Below are positions 46,760 to 60,420 of a stretch of DNA of 64,000 bases, in pieces. The notes beneath the pieces are model-generated. The model saw only the letters and a list, made by a program, of their open reading frames with translations. It was not told the DNA's origin and made no database searches. The translations under genes were made by a program, and so were the position numbers. This DNA comes from Labyrinthula sp. Ha. Taxonomy: Eukaryota > Sar > Bigyra > Labyrinthulida > Labyrinthulaceae. Where the stretch lies: the NCBI GenBank assembly GCA_015227615.1, contig JAALGZ010000004.1, positions 558,001-622,000 on the forward strand, read 5' to 3'. Numbering within the stretch: position 1 is the first letter of the stretch; each line of letters starts with the position of its first letter.

Positions 46760-49700
46760 ATTGGTTTTGGCTTGACTGTTACGTATATTTTTATTGTGTT
46801 TGAAACTGAGAACAGCATTCCAACTGCTGAGAACTTCTCTTTATTTTCTTTAACGGGAACATCTATTGCAAATTTTATTGAATTTTCGATACAGTCAGAA
46901 GTTATTCTTTGTTGAATATTCTTCAGGAAGCACTCAACGGTTAAATTTCATTTTAATTGTAATTAAAAAAAAATGTTTTATGAAAATGTTCCACCACTTG
47001 TCCGTTTAACGTTGGAATAGGTTCGCGCAAAAAAAAATTAGAAAAACAAGAAAAGTTCGTCGACATAAGAAGACTGCAAGAATCAAATAATAAAGCTTCT
47101 TGGTCGAAGAAGTGAATATTTCGATAAATGTGAAGAAACCAAGGAAAAGTTGAGAGGAATAATGTAATGAAAGTTAACGCAGCGAAGGTTTCTAACTCTA
47201 TTTAAGATATTTCATTGCAGCTAAAGTTCTGTCATTCTTCGCAAATTACGCAATTTCAGATTCTAAGAGGTAAAATACAATTTAATATTCTTAGCTTTTA
47301 ATAAAAAACATTCTTTGAAGTAGAATATGAAGGAACACTAAAACTGGTCCCGTGATGTCTGGCAACTGCCTCGCTTTAGCACACTTATGACACTTTCATA
47401 GATATGATACTAAGATTTAATAAAGGCTTCTAAAAATGTTTAATCAATATTCTTTCTGAGCTGCCCGCTAATCAATCGAAACTGTTATTCAATTTGTTTC
47501 ACAGGAGTAGATTCCAATAAATTCACAAAACCACAACCCTAAAAAATAACTTTGCTTCTTGTTTTCCCAGATTCAGATCTTAAGAATCTAGTAATATAAA
47601 GAAAGGGAGCAGTTGAGTGTAGTTTGATTCGGACCCCAAGGTCCCATCGAGCAAATAGCTCGCTAGCATCTATTTACTACCCTGGGAATATAGCAAAACT
47701 GGCATGAACAAAGAAATTCCTCATTCAATGCATAGCTTGCAATGCAAAGAAAATTATTTACCTTGAGTTCATTCGACTTTTGGTTTTTCTTTCAAAACTT
47801 TAACTCCAAAAAAACATATCAAATAGTTATTGATCAAGAATATAAAAAGTTAAGAGATCCATACTTCAAAATATCTATCTTCTCCAAGAAATTCTAGTCT
47901 GTAAGCCCAAAATAACCATAAGAGTTGAGGGGAAAACCATAATAAACCAACTTTGACTGCTTCTTTATAGCTTAAAAATATTTTTGTATATATTAAAGGC
48001 AATAAACTTAAATACCATAGAAAATATTGTGATGTAATAACTTTATTATATGTAACAAAAGAAAAAATCTGCAGGAAAATACAAAACTCAAGTTTGTGAT
48101 GAAAAGAAAAAATAAAACCAAGTTGAACAAAAAATTGCGGTAAAAATGCAGCATAGGATTCTTTAAAGTAGTTCAAATAAATAGGATAAAAATAAACAGA
48201 GAAGTTGTGTCGATGATCTTTTCTCGTAAGATGATAGAAATAAGCTTCTTCCAGAAAGGTTTCTCCATAGAGAATAAAACAGCCGTAGGTTAAAATAGAA
48301 AAAGAAACATAAAACTACAGAGAAAAAATTTACCAATATTCTCTAACACTGCCTTTTCAATATCTTTGAACTTTAGAGAAAGAATGTTCGTGTCTTTTTG
48401 TGTAATAGTTCTCAAAACTAAAGTAGGAACCAAAAGTATAGGATAAAGTTTGAAATGAACACTGATTCTAATTGAAAGATACGTGGCATATATAAGCCTA
48501 TTCCTAAAAAGTTATTTTGCAATTTGTACAACTGAATAGCTGTTTCTCTGAAAAAATTTTCCAAGCACGGAGGGAAAACCTCCCTTTCTAGAGACCTTTA
48601 TGTGGTACTTGACGAGAGAATAGCAGAATATATATGTGTTATATTAATTATTTCCATTATATGGTATTAAAGTTTTCTTTGTAAAACACCTAGTTTGGAG
48701 TTTACACGGTTAGCCAAGCCTCTTTCTCAGTGACTCCTAAAGGGTATGGATTTGAAAAGTCATTTGAGTGGAAGATCGATTTTTAGGCAGTAAATATTGG
48801 GGTTTAAGAAAATATCCAAGATAATAGGGTGTTTGTAGAATGCAAGGACTGTTGATTTACATAATTCATCAAGCTTTATTTATTGGAACTGTGTTGGCTT
48901 TCTGAAAAGTACAATCTTTGGAGCTTGACAAAATAGTAATGTAATATTGTGGTAAAATACACGATAACATGGAATGATGGATTTTATTAGTTGAAGAAGT
49001 GTAGGATTATTAAATGAATTATTGTTAGTGATGACACATTTGATAAAATTATTTAAAACATTATATTAAATATAATTTATTTCTTATTAGCTTAGAAATA
49101 GATATAATTACAAGTTCTCCCGAGCAAGTGTACGAGATTAGTAACTAAATCATATAAGAAGATATTGTAGGCGTACCCAATATATGTGTTCAAATGGTTG
49201 TATAATTAAGGCAAATTTTCTGCAACATAATGGGTGGAGGGAAAAAATATCAATTAATTCAATTGCAGACACAATTAGAAGAAAACAGAGATATGTGTTA
49301 TTGACAACTGCATCAAAGAATAGAAGACTGAATGCGGTAAGTGAGCGTAACTTCATAAGGAATATGGTAAAAAAAATTATTGATAAATAATTTGCCATTT
49401 TTTTACGATCTTTAAAAATGAAAAAGATATTAAAATTTTAATAACAGTTTAGATTAGTGGGTTCATTTAGAAAAGTTGCTTTCTATTCTGATATGGTGCC
49501 CTCAGTTTATGTCTACTTAATTTTCTTCGTGCATTATTACAACTATTTTCTCATAGAGTTGTTGCTACATTTGTGCACTCCCTATATTTCATTTACCAGA
49601 CCCAAGAGGAGACTGCAAATGTACTCTGTATCTATATAATAGCACAGAATTTGCCTTTTCATTATCTATACTTCAAAATAATCATTGTTTAATGATATTA

Positions 49701-51320
49701 TACTCGCTCCTTGTAATACGATGGTGAGAAGATTAATTGGTTAGCTTAATGTTTTTCAATTTCGATGATGTTGTTCAACATCAATTTAGTACCCTTGCAA
49801 GATACGTTTGCAATGTTCCGTTTCTCGAAGTTCTCTCGTCCAAGATGTTGATCCACGAAGAATTGAAGGACTGAAAGAATAAAATTAGGTAGTAAGCAAA
49901 TAGAAAATTTGAAGGTTGATCTTTTCAGAGGTAGCAATAGTATCTGTGGTGTGTAAACCTTTAAAAACCGATGCCTTCTTCCGTTGTTAAATGGTTTCTA
50001 CGAAGTGGTAAACAGAATCCTGGTTCTTAAGCTTAAGTCAACTGCAACTAAAATACGATTAAATTTCAAATTATATCCATCACCATATAAAAAACCTGTA
50101 ATATGCAACAAAAAATGTATCTATATTATATAAGAGAAAGTAACGGACAAACTGAACAAGAGAGATGACTGATGACTGATACAGTTCTCAATGCACAGAT
50201 GAGGAAAAAACTGCCAAATGAAAATACCAAACTAGAGTGGTCCTTGAGAAACAATAGAAACTAAAAACTGTTTAGAGAATTTACCAAGAACAAGAAACTA
50301 TATGTCGTAGATCACAACTTCAGGATTAAAATACGGCAGCAACAAGCACAACACCTATGTACCGGAAGCTAAAGCAAAAAATGATCAAAAAGATACTTCT
50401 TCCTAAATTTGCCCCTGGCAAGGTAAAATATTTTTAGATAGAAAGAGGTATAAAATAAAAATTTGAAATTATTCCCTTCAGGATAACTTGGAATTAGAAT
50501 TGTCTTGTAACGAAAATACATGAAGGATCCCCTCCCCCGAAACAATCAAGAAGGTTACCCCTTCTAACACTTAAAAAAGAGAAAGAGTAGTTCTTTAACA
50601 TCAGACTACATGGGATAGTAAGTGGAAAGTCTAATGGAAGTGAATTAGATTATGAGAATTTAGCTGTAGCCGTGGTATATGTTTTAATAGAGATATTCCC
50701 AGAGGAGAATGATATTTCTCTATTGACCCAGCTCGACAGAGTCCCTGGAGCCCATAATCAAGAAAATTATATAACTGGACAATTAACACTCCAGAAGGTA
50801 AGTCGGAATTTCCATAAAAGTAAAAGTTACAGGGAGAAGAAAGCGTTCAAACCGAATTGAAGAAAAATTGTTGAAATATAGAGAATTGCGATGCTTACAT
50901 CACCAGAGAAACCCATAAGATACTAAATGGTTTTCTTATAGTATACACCTTAAGGAAAACTATCTGAGAGCACAAAATTTAGCAAAACCCAGATGGAAAA
51001 GAGAATTAGTATATTTCTCAAGTATTTTGAAATTACATAAAGGTATATCCGCGCTGAAGTCAGCAATATCCCCAGAGAAACAATGGAGATTTACCACATA
51101 GTTGAAAAACCTTTAATTCAAATATAACCCTCATAATATACTCCAGCTTATTCAAAGAAAGAAGATTTAGTAGGAACCTGTGAACATCTAGAGAGTCACG
51201 TATCCCTAGGCAAATATAGAATTAAGGCAGAATTTCTGATGCATTCAGAAAAGTTCCAACAACATGTTGTTGATATTGATTAGAATGTTTTCAGGAAAGC
51301 AAAGCTAAAAAAAACGAAGA
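46760..51320. other. Gene-poor stretch, probably with decayed mobile DNA
   Basis: No convincing gene. A 68-codon plus-strand ORF at 49184-49390 (RRKQRYVLLTTASKNRRLN segment) is basic and helical and might be a fragment of a DNA-transposase helix-turn-helix, but this is weak. From about 50.6 kb onward some frames may be upstream parts of the LINE remnant described next. Confidence 0.4.
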
Positions 51321-51329
51321 ACACATCTT

Positions 51330-52500
51330 CTACAATGTGAGATTTTTTTATATCTACAAAGACAAGTTTGACTCCTAAGATCTAACAAACTATAAACCAA
51401 TTACTTTCCGCAATACCTCCTTGATAGCGATAACTAAGAAAACAGTGAGGATGCTGCAGAACATAGTCTCACAGCTACCTTCATATCAAACAGAATCCCC
51501 CCCCTTGCAGATTAACAATTCGCTAAGTACATGAAATAGAAATAAATATTGAGAAAATACGTTAGCATAGAATTTTTTAGCAATTTTTTCGTCATATATT
51601 TAAAACAAGCGGTCGATTCTATTTTGCACCGGTTCAGAAATAATATACTATGAAATATATCTGTTAAAACCATCCTTGCCGAAGAATAATATATCTCTAA
51701 GATTAAACCAAGTGAAGAGTTTCATAACGATGACGAAGACCTACGCATTGAAAGTCCATAGAAACTTTGCTCAAACAGACCATCTATCTCTAGGTGTTTT
51801 TTTTCTATAAATACGATATTAGAAAGGATTATATAAGAGTCCTGAAAACGTAGTATTTAATGATCAAATCGCTCAATTCGCAGTTTTAGGTGATGGGTAA
51901 TGTATTTTTATAAAAATCCAATACAACTCAAAGGCTTAAGTATCCAACTTAAAAAGATAGTCGTGGTAACTGGCCTATTAATAAATATAAAACACAGAGT
52001 TATGAAAACAATAAGACCATTAAGGTTAGTCTTGTACACATTATTGAATTTATTAACAAATTAATGAACAAGTGTTGCTGAAAACACTGTAATCAGTATT
52101 TTCACAGAGTTATCTTTCCAGTGCAACAGAGGATAAGAATAATGTGACGGAAATACGAGAATATTTAGAATTGGAATAATGAAGCTTCTTCCTACCCGAA
52201 AATAAATAACTTTACCACCCAGAAATAAAAAAATATACTATAATTTGTGGAGAGAAGGTAAGTCTTCCAACCAAGTTTAAATACCTAGATACAGCATTCA
52301 AAACCCATGTGATAGATTTTGAAACCGTTCTTCTTAATATTCAATACAGGAAATAGCTCATGATAGAATAGAAAATATGCAGACTCACCTATGTTAAGCA
52401 GGAAATTAAAACGTATAGCAACATGCTCCATATCTTGTTTTTTTAGAAAAAAGTAAAATCCGTTAACTTTGAGCAAGAATACACTGTTCTAGTCTTTTAT
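51330..52500 (+). mobile_element. Non-LTR (LINE) reverse transcriptase remnant
   Basis: Decayed plus-strand frames keep three ordered LINE motifs: DLTNYKPITFRNTSL near 51.38 kb (compare NYRPITCLNT), KQAVDSILHRF near 51.6 kb (compare KKAFDSVPH), and VSLPTKFKYLDTAF near 52.28 kb (compare v-x-x-FKYLG). Spacing between the first two, about 70 codons, fits R4/Dong/R2-type elements. Multiple stops and frame shifts lie between them, so it is inactive. No 3' tail or target duplication could be fixed. Confidence 0.6.
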
Positions 52501-53884
52501 TGTGGGTTATTATTATTCAATATGGATTGAATATACTTTCAATATGAAATATTCCAGTTGAAATTATAGCAACAGATTCATATGCATTTATCACCCAGGT
52601 ATTTCTTAGCTGAATTTTCTGTGGGATTTTATTATCAAATCCCATGCAAATTACCGGGATATTTATACTATATCTCTATCGAAAATTTGATTTTCATCCG
52701 GTTTCGCTTTCTGATGATTTTAAACTTTCTTGTTGACACCAGAATACTTGATAGTTTCAAAAAATGTCAGTATTAAATGTAGCAATGATTCTATGCCCAT
52801 GTATTCATCTTCTAAAGTGATTTTCTTTTGTTTTCTATATTATGTATGTTATAGTTCTTTTCGTTTATTGAATAAGGCTCTCATACTAATTTTTTATTTT
52901 AAAGCAAATTTTACACTCGTGATCTATGCACGACTTCCTTTGCCGTCGCAATGGTTTTCTATCATATGTTTTATTTGTATCATTTAAATCGTTCTTTCTC
53001 TGGTTATTCTTTATATTCATATTCTTTTATCCAGCACTGAAGTGCGCATTCACTTCATAATTATATCAAATCAGTTCCGATAGTGGCCTCTGTTGCGGAT
53101 TTCGTTCATAGCGACAATAAGTTTGTTCTGGTAGGATTTTTAATTTGTATCCTTGATATCTACCTCTGTTGGCGATATTGAACAGTTGTTCAAAGTAACA
53201 CTTACGTGGTATCATAAACATATATATATTTCAATTAAAGTATGATTAAGGTAAATCCTTGCATTGGTAGGATTTATCAGCTTTGTTTTTACAAAATGGC
53301 TAAATAAATTGAATACTTGCACTTTTATTACTCGTGTGTATGTCTTTGGTTGGGGCTTACTATTACAGGTTATGCTGCTTGTAGCCGAATTCCTAGTATT
53401 TTTGCAACAGAAAAAGTTCTATAGCAACTACAGTCTATTTTAAGAATAAAAAATATTTGAATGAGAAATAAAATATAATTTATATTAACGTTTTCTCTAA
53501 AATGATATCTATTCGTGAGCTCTACAACTCATTAGATGTCAACATAAAGAACCAATTTCACCAACTATTCAAAAACATCAATCTGTTAGACAATTGTCAA
53601 CATACATGACCTATTAATCCGACCAAAGGAATTAACACTGAGAAGAAATGACTAGTTTTCTTAAAATTTTATAAGAAATATACTGTAGAATACATAGACC
53701 AAGAATTCAATCTCTGGTAGAATGTAAAGTGAATTCAATTTTCTGGACCTCACAGTAACTAAAGAATTATTCTTTTCCTCTAAATTTTCAGCTGAATGTA
53801 CCTGAAAACTAAGACAAACCCTTTAATTACTTTTTAGTATCTTTACTACTTCTCTGTATCTCAGTTTGCGAAATTTACAATTAC
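52501..53884. other. Intergenic AT-rich stretch
   Basis: No gene recognised. It borders the 3' end of element C, whose 3' LTR may occupy part of the right end but was not matched to a 5' partner. Confidence 0.4.
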
Positions 53885-54349
53885 CTCAACCCCTTGAATA
53901 AAACATTTTCCGTCTAATTGTTTTTACGCCTGAAGCTCTACATGGCATATCTTCCAACACAATTTGCCCTAAACGAATTAGTTCAAATATTCTCTCTATC
54001 TTACTCCGCTCTCCTTTCAATATTTTCTCTTGGTTCATTAGTTCTGCTATTCTCATCCTCAATCTATTCAACTCACTTTCTAAGTCACTTCCTATTTCAA
54101 GATAAATCCTTTTTCAATTGCTTCACCTTTCAATTTCTTTATTACAATATTCATTCTAGATCTCATATGCTCTATATCATTCCAATCATGAACGAGGTGA
54201 TCCTCGTTCAATCTCTCTCTACTACTCAATTTCAAATGCATCTTTACACACTTCCAACGTGTCCACCATCTTATCCTACTTAACTCGAATTCTGTCATTA
54301 TCTTATACTCTATTTTATATTCTGAACCAAATCAACATAAGTTTCTTTC

Positions 54350-54540
54350 TCTATCATTACATCTGAGTCCAACCTCAATTTTGTATAATTGCCTATAGCT
54401 TGTACATTTATCCCTGATTGCATTTTTTAGTAAATCTGCTGACGATTTCGACCAGGCATGTAACTCGAAACAACATCATAATTTGCTAATCCAAAATGTT
54501 TGACTAGATTATTTAACAGATTCTCCTGGAATACTGTCTA
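54350..54540 (-). pseudogene. Element C SANT/Myb-like module
   Basis: The segment LVKHFGLANYDVVSSYMPGR followed by a QQIY motif parallels LVYGLGRYQEFIKGGYLPH then QQMY of element D, and a later LRLD parallels LKLD. The helix-turn pattern, FG-x-x-x-Y and P-G-R/K resemble SANT/Myb repeats. Confidence 0.55.
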
Positions 54541-54689
54541 CCCTCTCTCTACCACCTGATCGTCCAAATTATATTCAACCCTGTTCACCCTCATAGCACA
54601 CACTTCAACCTTGAACATCTTCACTTCATCCCACTTCCAACTATCTGGATAAACAACCCTCAGATATCTCAACGCACTCCCACTAAGAT

Positions 54690-54820
54690 CAGATTTCTCT
54701 CCTACCAGGTACTGCATCAATATCTTCGGTAAATCTTCGAATATAACATTCAAAGGCTCCCACGTCCACTCTTCCTCTTTTGCAAATCCTCTCCACTCAA
54801 CCTTTACCAGAATCCTTCCC
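54690..54820 (-). pseudogene. Element C chromodomain
   Basis: Contains ILVKVEWRGFAKEEEWTWEP then VIFEDLP, closely parallel to VLVKWLGFQENDSSWEP ... IIHEDVP of element D and IKIRWLGF ... WEP of element A. Confidence 0.8.
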
Positions 54821-57800
54821 GCATCCTCTTTCAAACCCCTAGGTCTCTTTACTTATAATTTTCCGCTATCACATAGGAAAGTTACTTTGGTTCCCGGGTT
54901 AGGCAGAAAATCACTCGGTGCGAAATACATTAACCTTGATGAATGGATCTCCATCTTTTGCCCCATAATCGTTGCCACTTCATACAGGCGCTCGCTTATT
55001 TGCTTCATGAATAAGTAAGGGCCTACCCATTGAGATTTTAATTTCTGATATTATACCGTTTTCCTAACCTAAGCGAAATCCTCTTCTGTAGAACATAGTG
55101 TTGTTAATTTATATCTTTTATTATATAGGGTGTTCAGATATTGTCTGGTTCTATTTGCAAAACTAAAAGCTCGTTCCTGATACTTTAAAAGATCCTCTTG
55201 CAGATCCAAAATGATTTCCTCCGGTCTCTTCTCATGTTCTGCAGACAGATCTAAGATTGACGATTTACCTTAAATATCTTTACGTGGCATCTTACCAAGG
55301 AGAATCTGGAATTGAGAAAGACCACCTCGGGATTGCATGGGCAGTGAATTCAGATAATATTGCACTTTGTGAACTAAGAATGGCCAACGTTCCGTAGTCA
55401 ATGATAGTTCAGATATGAGCGTCCTAATATGCTTCAATATCTGTCTATTTTGAACCTCCGTCGCTCCATTTGTGAAAGGTGCATAAGCACAGGAAAATCG
55501 CTGGGATCCACCACTCTCTCCAACAAATTTCGCTACGACTTGATTTAGGAGATGGGAACCTTTGTCTGACACTAAGATAAATTCCTCTGCCAACTCATAA
55601 TATGAATGAAAAGTCCACAAGCCTTTAACTACCGCACTAGCATCTGCGTTCTTACATTTGTGTAATACTGTAGACCTTGATAAAGAATTAATCATTGTTA
55701 GAATGTAACTTTCTTTTTTACTTAAATATAGGAAATCTCTCAAAATTACTTCCCTGCATCTTTTGGCCAACATCGTAATATTAAAAGATCTTCTCATCAT
55801 CTCCACTGGCCTTTGGCAATGAATACACTGCCTGCTAACTCTTTTCCATCCCTTCATGAGAAGATCCGCAACTTGTTTATTTAGTGGGACATAGCTTCCT
55901 TCGATCGTGTTCTTGTCCAGTTCTCCAGGCCCATGATTAAACCTAAGATGTGTATGCATTAAAACCGACGGTATTAACGAAGGAGTAATTACCAATTTCT
56001 CTTCCTTCTGTACTTCTGTGATCCTTTCTCCTAAGTCTCTTCTCTGTAATTTCAATAAATATCCATCATCCATTTCAGGCCAACTTTCTACACAATTTGG
56101 ACTTTTCCAGCTAAGATGCATTTCATCAATCTTCTTCCAGAAGTCATCAATCTTCTTCCAGAAGTCACCAATCAAGGTCACCTCCTCTTCATCCATCTCA
56201 ACATTGTATAGATTCAACAGCTCTGTGTCATCCTTCTCACTCTCCGGATTCAACCATCTACTCAGAGCATCCGCAGCGATGTTGCAATCACCATTACTGT
56301 GGTGCACTTCTAACTGCAGGTTCTGAAATATAACACTCCAATGCGATAGACATTCCGAGCACGCTTTCTTCCTGCACAGACTGGGATTGAGGATGTAGAC
56401 CAATTTTCTATGATCAGCGAACAATATTTTGCTAACAGAATTTCCCTTTAAATAATAACAATATTTCTTTGAAGTAGCTATAACTGGGAACAACTTTTTT
56501 GATTAAATATGCCAATCCAATGTAGAGCCCACAAATTCCCCACTAGACATTGTGATTACTCTGAATTGGATATATAAAATCTGCTTTAAATCAATATTAC
56601 CCTCAGTTTGGCAAATAAAATATGCCCAGTGTTTTTTGGGCGCATCTACAAAAAGAATCACATCCAGCTTAGCGTCAAAGTATCCCAACATAGCAGTAAA
56701 AGATTCCTCCAACTTCCTCAGCAATTCTTGGTGCGCTGTATCCATTTCTCTATCCCAAAGAATAAGCTCTTTTTTCCTCTCCAGCGCTTTAATATTTCCT
56801 ACAATCGAATACTTCTCTGTCAATGTAAACCTTAATCTAGAAAAATGTGGTAAAATACCCGCTACCCAGTTACCAATGAAAATCAATTGCGCAAGTTCAT
56901 GCACGTACTTCGCTTTCCGTCTTCCTAGCAAATCAACTGCATATCTTTTATCCAACCGATGTCCGTGTTCTGTTAAATGATGTCCACAAAAGGTAGATTC
57001 TCTCTTCATGAAATCGTATTTGGAAATATTTAATCTCAAATTTTTACTAATTACTTGTTTCAAGAACTTCCTTGTAACTTCACAAGAGACTTCGAATGTT
57101 GATCCCAATAGCACTGCATCATCTATACATTGTAGCACATTCCCAGAAAACAAACTCAAAGGCTCTAATACTTCGCTGATGATGCGTTCTGAAAATAATG
57201 ATGGTGTGTTGCACCAGCCTTGGGGTGCTCCTCTAAAACTGTAGCACAAACCCCATGGGGTGAAAAACGTGAATAACCTTTGTGATTTATCTTCAGTTGG
57301 TAAATAACCGAATCTACTAAGCAAATCCTATTGTCCAAAGCATTTAGCTCCATTGACTTTGGATAACTTATTGTTGATCTCAGGCAATGTTGAGTCCACT
57401 TTTTTAGGGTAGTGATTTAGAGATCTTAAGTCTACTACAAATCTATATTTCTTAAATCCAGTTTTTGGTACTATCAACGACTGCATTGAAATGATTGAAT
57501 TGTGATTAGGTTTAATGATACCAGCCGATAACATCTGTTTTATTCTTTTCCGTAAAAATCCCTCTTTTTCTGGGCCCATAGGTCGGGCAGTACACACCCC
57601 TACCTCCTCCTCATTTCGAACGCTACAAATTATGGGTTTTAAATTAGAAATTCTCGTAGGGCTTTTGTCATCCCCAAAGCTTCTTGCATTCTCCAAAACT
57701 ATTTTTTAATTTTCTCGAACTCCTCCTTAGAAAATATATTCTCATCTTTAACAGTGTTGAATTTCTGACATATAATTTGCTTCATCCTTAAAACATCTTC

Positions 57801-59652
57801 CTCCACAGAAACATCTAAATTCTCTCCTAAACCATGTTCGTCTTTAAGGACCTCAACCTCATAAGCCTTATATATAACCGGCTGCTTATCTTCTTCTACT
57901 ATTCCCACTCCTCTTTTCTCCACCTTCTTCATTCTCACTCCTTATTCTTCAAAACCTTCTTTTCAAACCAGTCCATCATTACATTGTCCAGCTTAGCCAT
58001 TGCATTATTACAACTCTTCGCCTTAATTGAGACTAACTGCAATGGAGATAAACCATGTTCTTCAAGTCTGTCATTACCAATAAATAAGTTTGTCCACTGC
58101 CTTACATTGTTTGCTGAAGCACCTGAATATCTCCGAAATCGTATTCTTTATTCCCTACTAGACATAATTTTTCTCTCATCGTTCCTCTGTGTGTTACAAT
58201 ATATATCTGACTTCGTCAGCTACTTTCACTCTAATCGGTTTATCGAAAATAGTTAAAGTCGAACAATAACTTTCAAACTTACCTCGCGCCGCAGCCGAGG
58301 TGTCTGTCCCCGAATCCAAACATCCCTGCACAATAAACTTTTTTCCATCTTTCTTTACCACAATACCATATTATTGCTTCTTTCTTTCCTCCGTCTTATT
58401 CGCTCCCACTGATATCTCTATGTTTTTCATGTTCACATCCGCATTGTGTTCTTTCATTAAACCATGTGCACTCGAAATCAACTGCAATTCACCACTTATT
58501 TGAGCACTTTCAAACGATAACGTCATCATTTCCGCACCCCCCTTCTGTCTCGTCTATCTCTGTAATATTCTCCTCTACCCTTTGTACTGCTTGTTGATGA
58601 CTCATTTTTTCCCTAGATTGCCTTAATTTTTGTCTTTCTCTGAACCTCTTTAAGCTTTTTTTCATTACTCCGTCCCCAGAATTATACAAGAGATGAAGAT
58701 TTTGCTTTCCAGAAGCAATCAGGTCCCGCTTTGCATAATACACATCCTCTGAGTATCCATATCTATGGCAAAATGGACATAAATCTACTTCTTCGCAATT
58801 ACCTATCTCTGGATCTTGAACATGATTCATATTCCGACATCCTACTTCTTCTTTCTCATTGACTTCCATACTTCTAGCCTTCTTTTTAATAAATCTATTT
58901 CCACTTACTCGATTCTTGATGTCGTCTTCATATACTTTTCCTTTTCTTATCTTCAAACGTACGTGGTAAGGAAGAATACAATCCAAAATATATTCTTCTA
59001 GTTCCTTCAAATCCAAACTGCATAAGGACGGCCTTATTGTTAACATATCATTGCGTGCCCATGTGAAGATGGGGAAAAGTCTGAAAATGGAACTACATAT
59101 CTTCTTTTTTGACTTTGCACTTTCTTCAGATAATAGCTTCAAATTTCCCCTCACTTCACTAAACATTGCCTTCACCCCACTTTCTTCTAAAGTGCTCCAA
59201 TTAAACTGGACATTTTCTATTATCATTTGATTTGGAGTCTATAGTTCCTTTATTTTTTCTTCATCTATTATATCCTGCAAGTGTTTGATTAAAACGTTAC
59301 TCGATTTCGTGACATTGAGTCGCTTCAAATGCTTGAAAATAGACATATCCATTCTAAGATTTAGGTTAATTCTTTTCTTCTGAACCGTATTCACTTGCTC
59401 ATATTGGGTTATGAATAGCTCACAACTTTGCTTCGATATATCATTCAGTTTTTCAATCTCAAAGTCCATACAGCACTCCTCCTCCCTGCGATTGTTACGA
59501 CTCACTTCTCTTAATACGTTTCCTAGGTCTATTAAGAGCGTATTTATCTGATTAGATTTCATAGTTCCAGTTCTTCCTGTCTCAGTTCCAGTTCCTGCAG
59601 TTTCATTCATACTCAAATTTTCATTATTTCCTGACATGATCGCAATTCAGTC

Positions 59653-59670
59653 GAATATTGATCAATATTC
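59653..59670. promoter_or_regulatory. 18-bp perfect palindrome upstream of element C gag
   Basis: GAATATTGATCAATATTC lies about 15 bases before the gag ATG (59637, minus strand) and directly follows a CA on the minus strand that would end the 5' LTR. The place corresponds to the 12-bp palindrome of element A. Confidence 0.5.
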
Positions 59671-59989
59671 TGTATTTATAGACGATTTCATATTAAAGCT
59701 TGTCCGTCTTGGGCCCTTCTACTGAGTATGCGTTAGTCAGGTTTTAGTTCAGTTCTGTAATTATTCTCAAGTTCTTTTCCTTCAAGGACGTTTCAAGTTC
59801 GAGTTTTTTTTTCTTAAATCTTAAAATATTACAACGTCTATATTTCAAAAGTACGATCCATATCTCATGAAACGGAAACTTTGTTAACAACCTTTCATAT
59901 TACCATTTTAAATAAAACACAACAATCAGTAAAAGAGTTATAAGAAGTATGTAAAACTTTATAAGAGCGGAAGATAAGTGTAGTTACAA

Positions 59990-60225
59990 AAATATTTATT
60001 GATATTCAGGGAACATTAGAAATGTATAAAGGAGACGCAACTCAACATGCTATTAAGCACATTGGCTCCAAGTACAAGTGTGTTGCTCAAGAAGTTAAAG
60101 AAATGCCCGCTGAATTTGTTTATGTAAAGAGGACTGACAACTTAGTAGATTCATTTACTAAGTTAATCAGAAAGAATGAGATGTCTCAATTCTGCAAAAA
60201 AAAATTTCCAAACAAAAGGGAAACA
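59990..60225 (+). mobile_element. Ty1/copia RNase H C-terminal fragment
   Basis: Plus-strand frame containing HAIKHIGSKYKCVAQEVKE, then FVYVKRTDNLVDSFTKLI, the characteristic C-terminal copia RNase H sequence (compare ARTKHIDIRYHFIRE and the LADxLTK motif). It ends in a purine run (AACAAAAGGGAAACA) at about 60211-60225. Only the 3' end of the element survives. Confidence 0.75.
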
Positions 60226-60420
60226 TGTTGAATAAGATAGTTTCCTAGTTAGCTGTTGTATTTTATATATTGGAATATTTAGCCACTAGTAGATTTGGGA
60301 TATAAAAAGACAAACTTGAATTTATTAATACTTCAAGCCTGAGATAGAAAGTCTTCAGCAATAATTTTGAGACGACTTTCCCAGATGTGAATTCATCTAG
60401 CCATTGTCATTGACCCTCAA
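60226..60420 (+). repeat. Probable copia 3' LTR, right end uncertain
   Basis: Begins TGTTGAATAAG directly after the purine run, typical for a copia LTR. A TATAAAAAG box lies near 60300. No partner LTR is in the window, so the right boundary is a guess. Confidence 0.45.

Larger units (their letters stand above)
53885..59671 (-). mobile_element. Element C: inverted Ty3/gypsy retrotransposon with chromodomain and SANT-like module
   Basis: Minus-strand fossil. Parts from its 5' end: gag about 59.64-58.5 kb with a CPFC-x-H finger-like motif, protease with DSGTDTSA near 58.3 kb, reverse transcriptase about 57.6-57.0 kb (FVVDLRSLNHYP, GAPQGWCNTPSLF), RNase H about 56.7-56.2 kb, integrase about 56.0-55.3 kb (SDKGSHLLN, CAYAPFTNGATE), chromodomain near 54.8-54.7 kb (VKVEWRGF ... 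WEPLNVIFEDLP), and a SANT-like module near 54.5-54.35 kb. A purine run AAGGGG (53890-53896 complement) marks the likely polypurine tract. No methyltransferase motif was found after the SANT-like module. The element carries several breaks. LTR pair not matched; the 5' LTR probably ends at 59671. Confidence 0.88.

Noticed and set aside
49184-49390. Possible Tc1/mariner helix-turn-helix fragment
   Set aside because: Only vague basic-helical character; no DDE motif, terminal inverted repeats or TA duplication found nearby.
53850-53890. CTGAGATACA shared between the 3' flank of element C (minus strand) and the LTR end of element D
   Set aside because: Too short, and the rest of the two stretches does not align, so I did not use it to call the 3' LTR of C.
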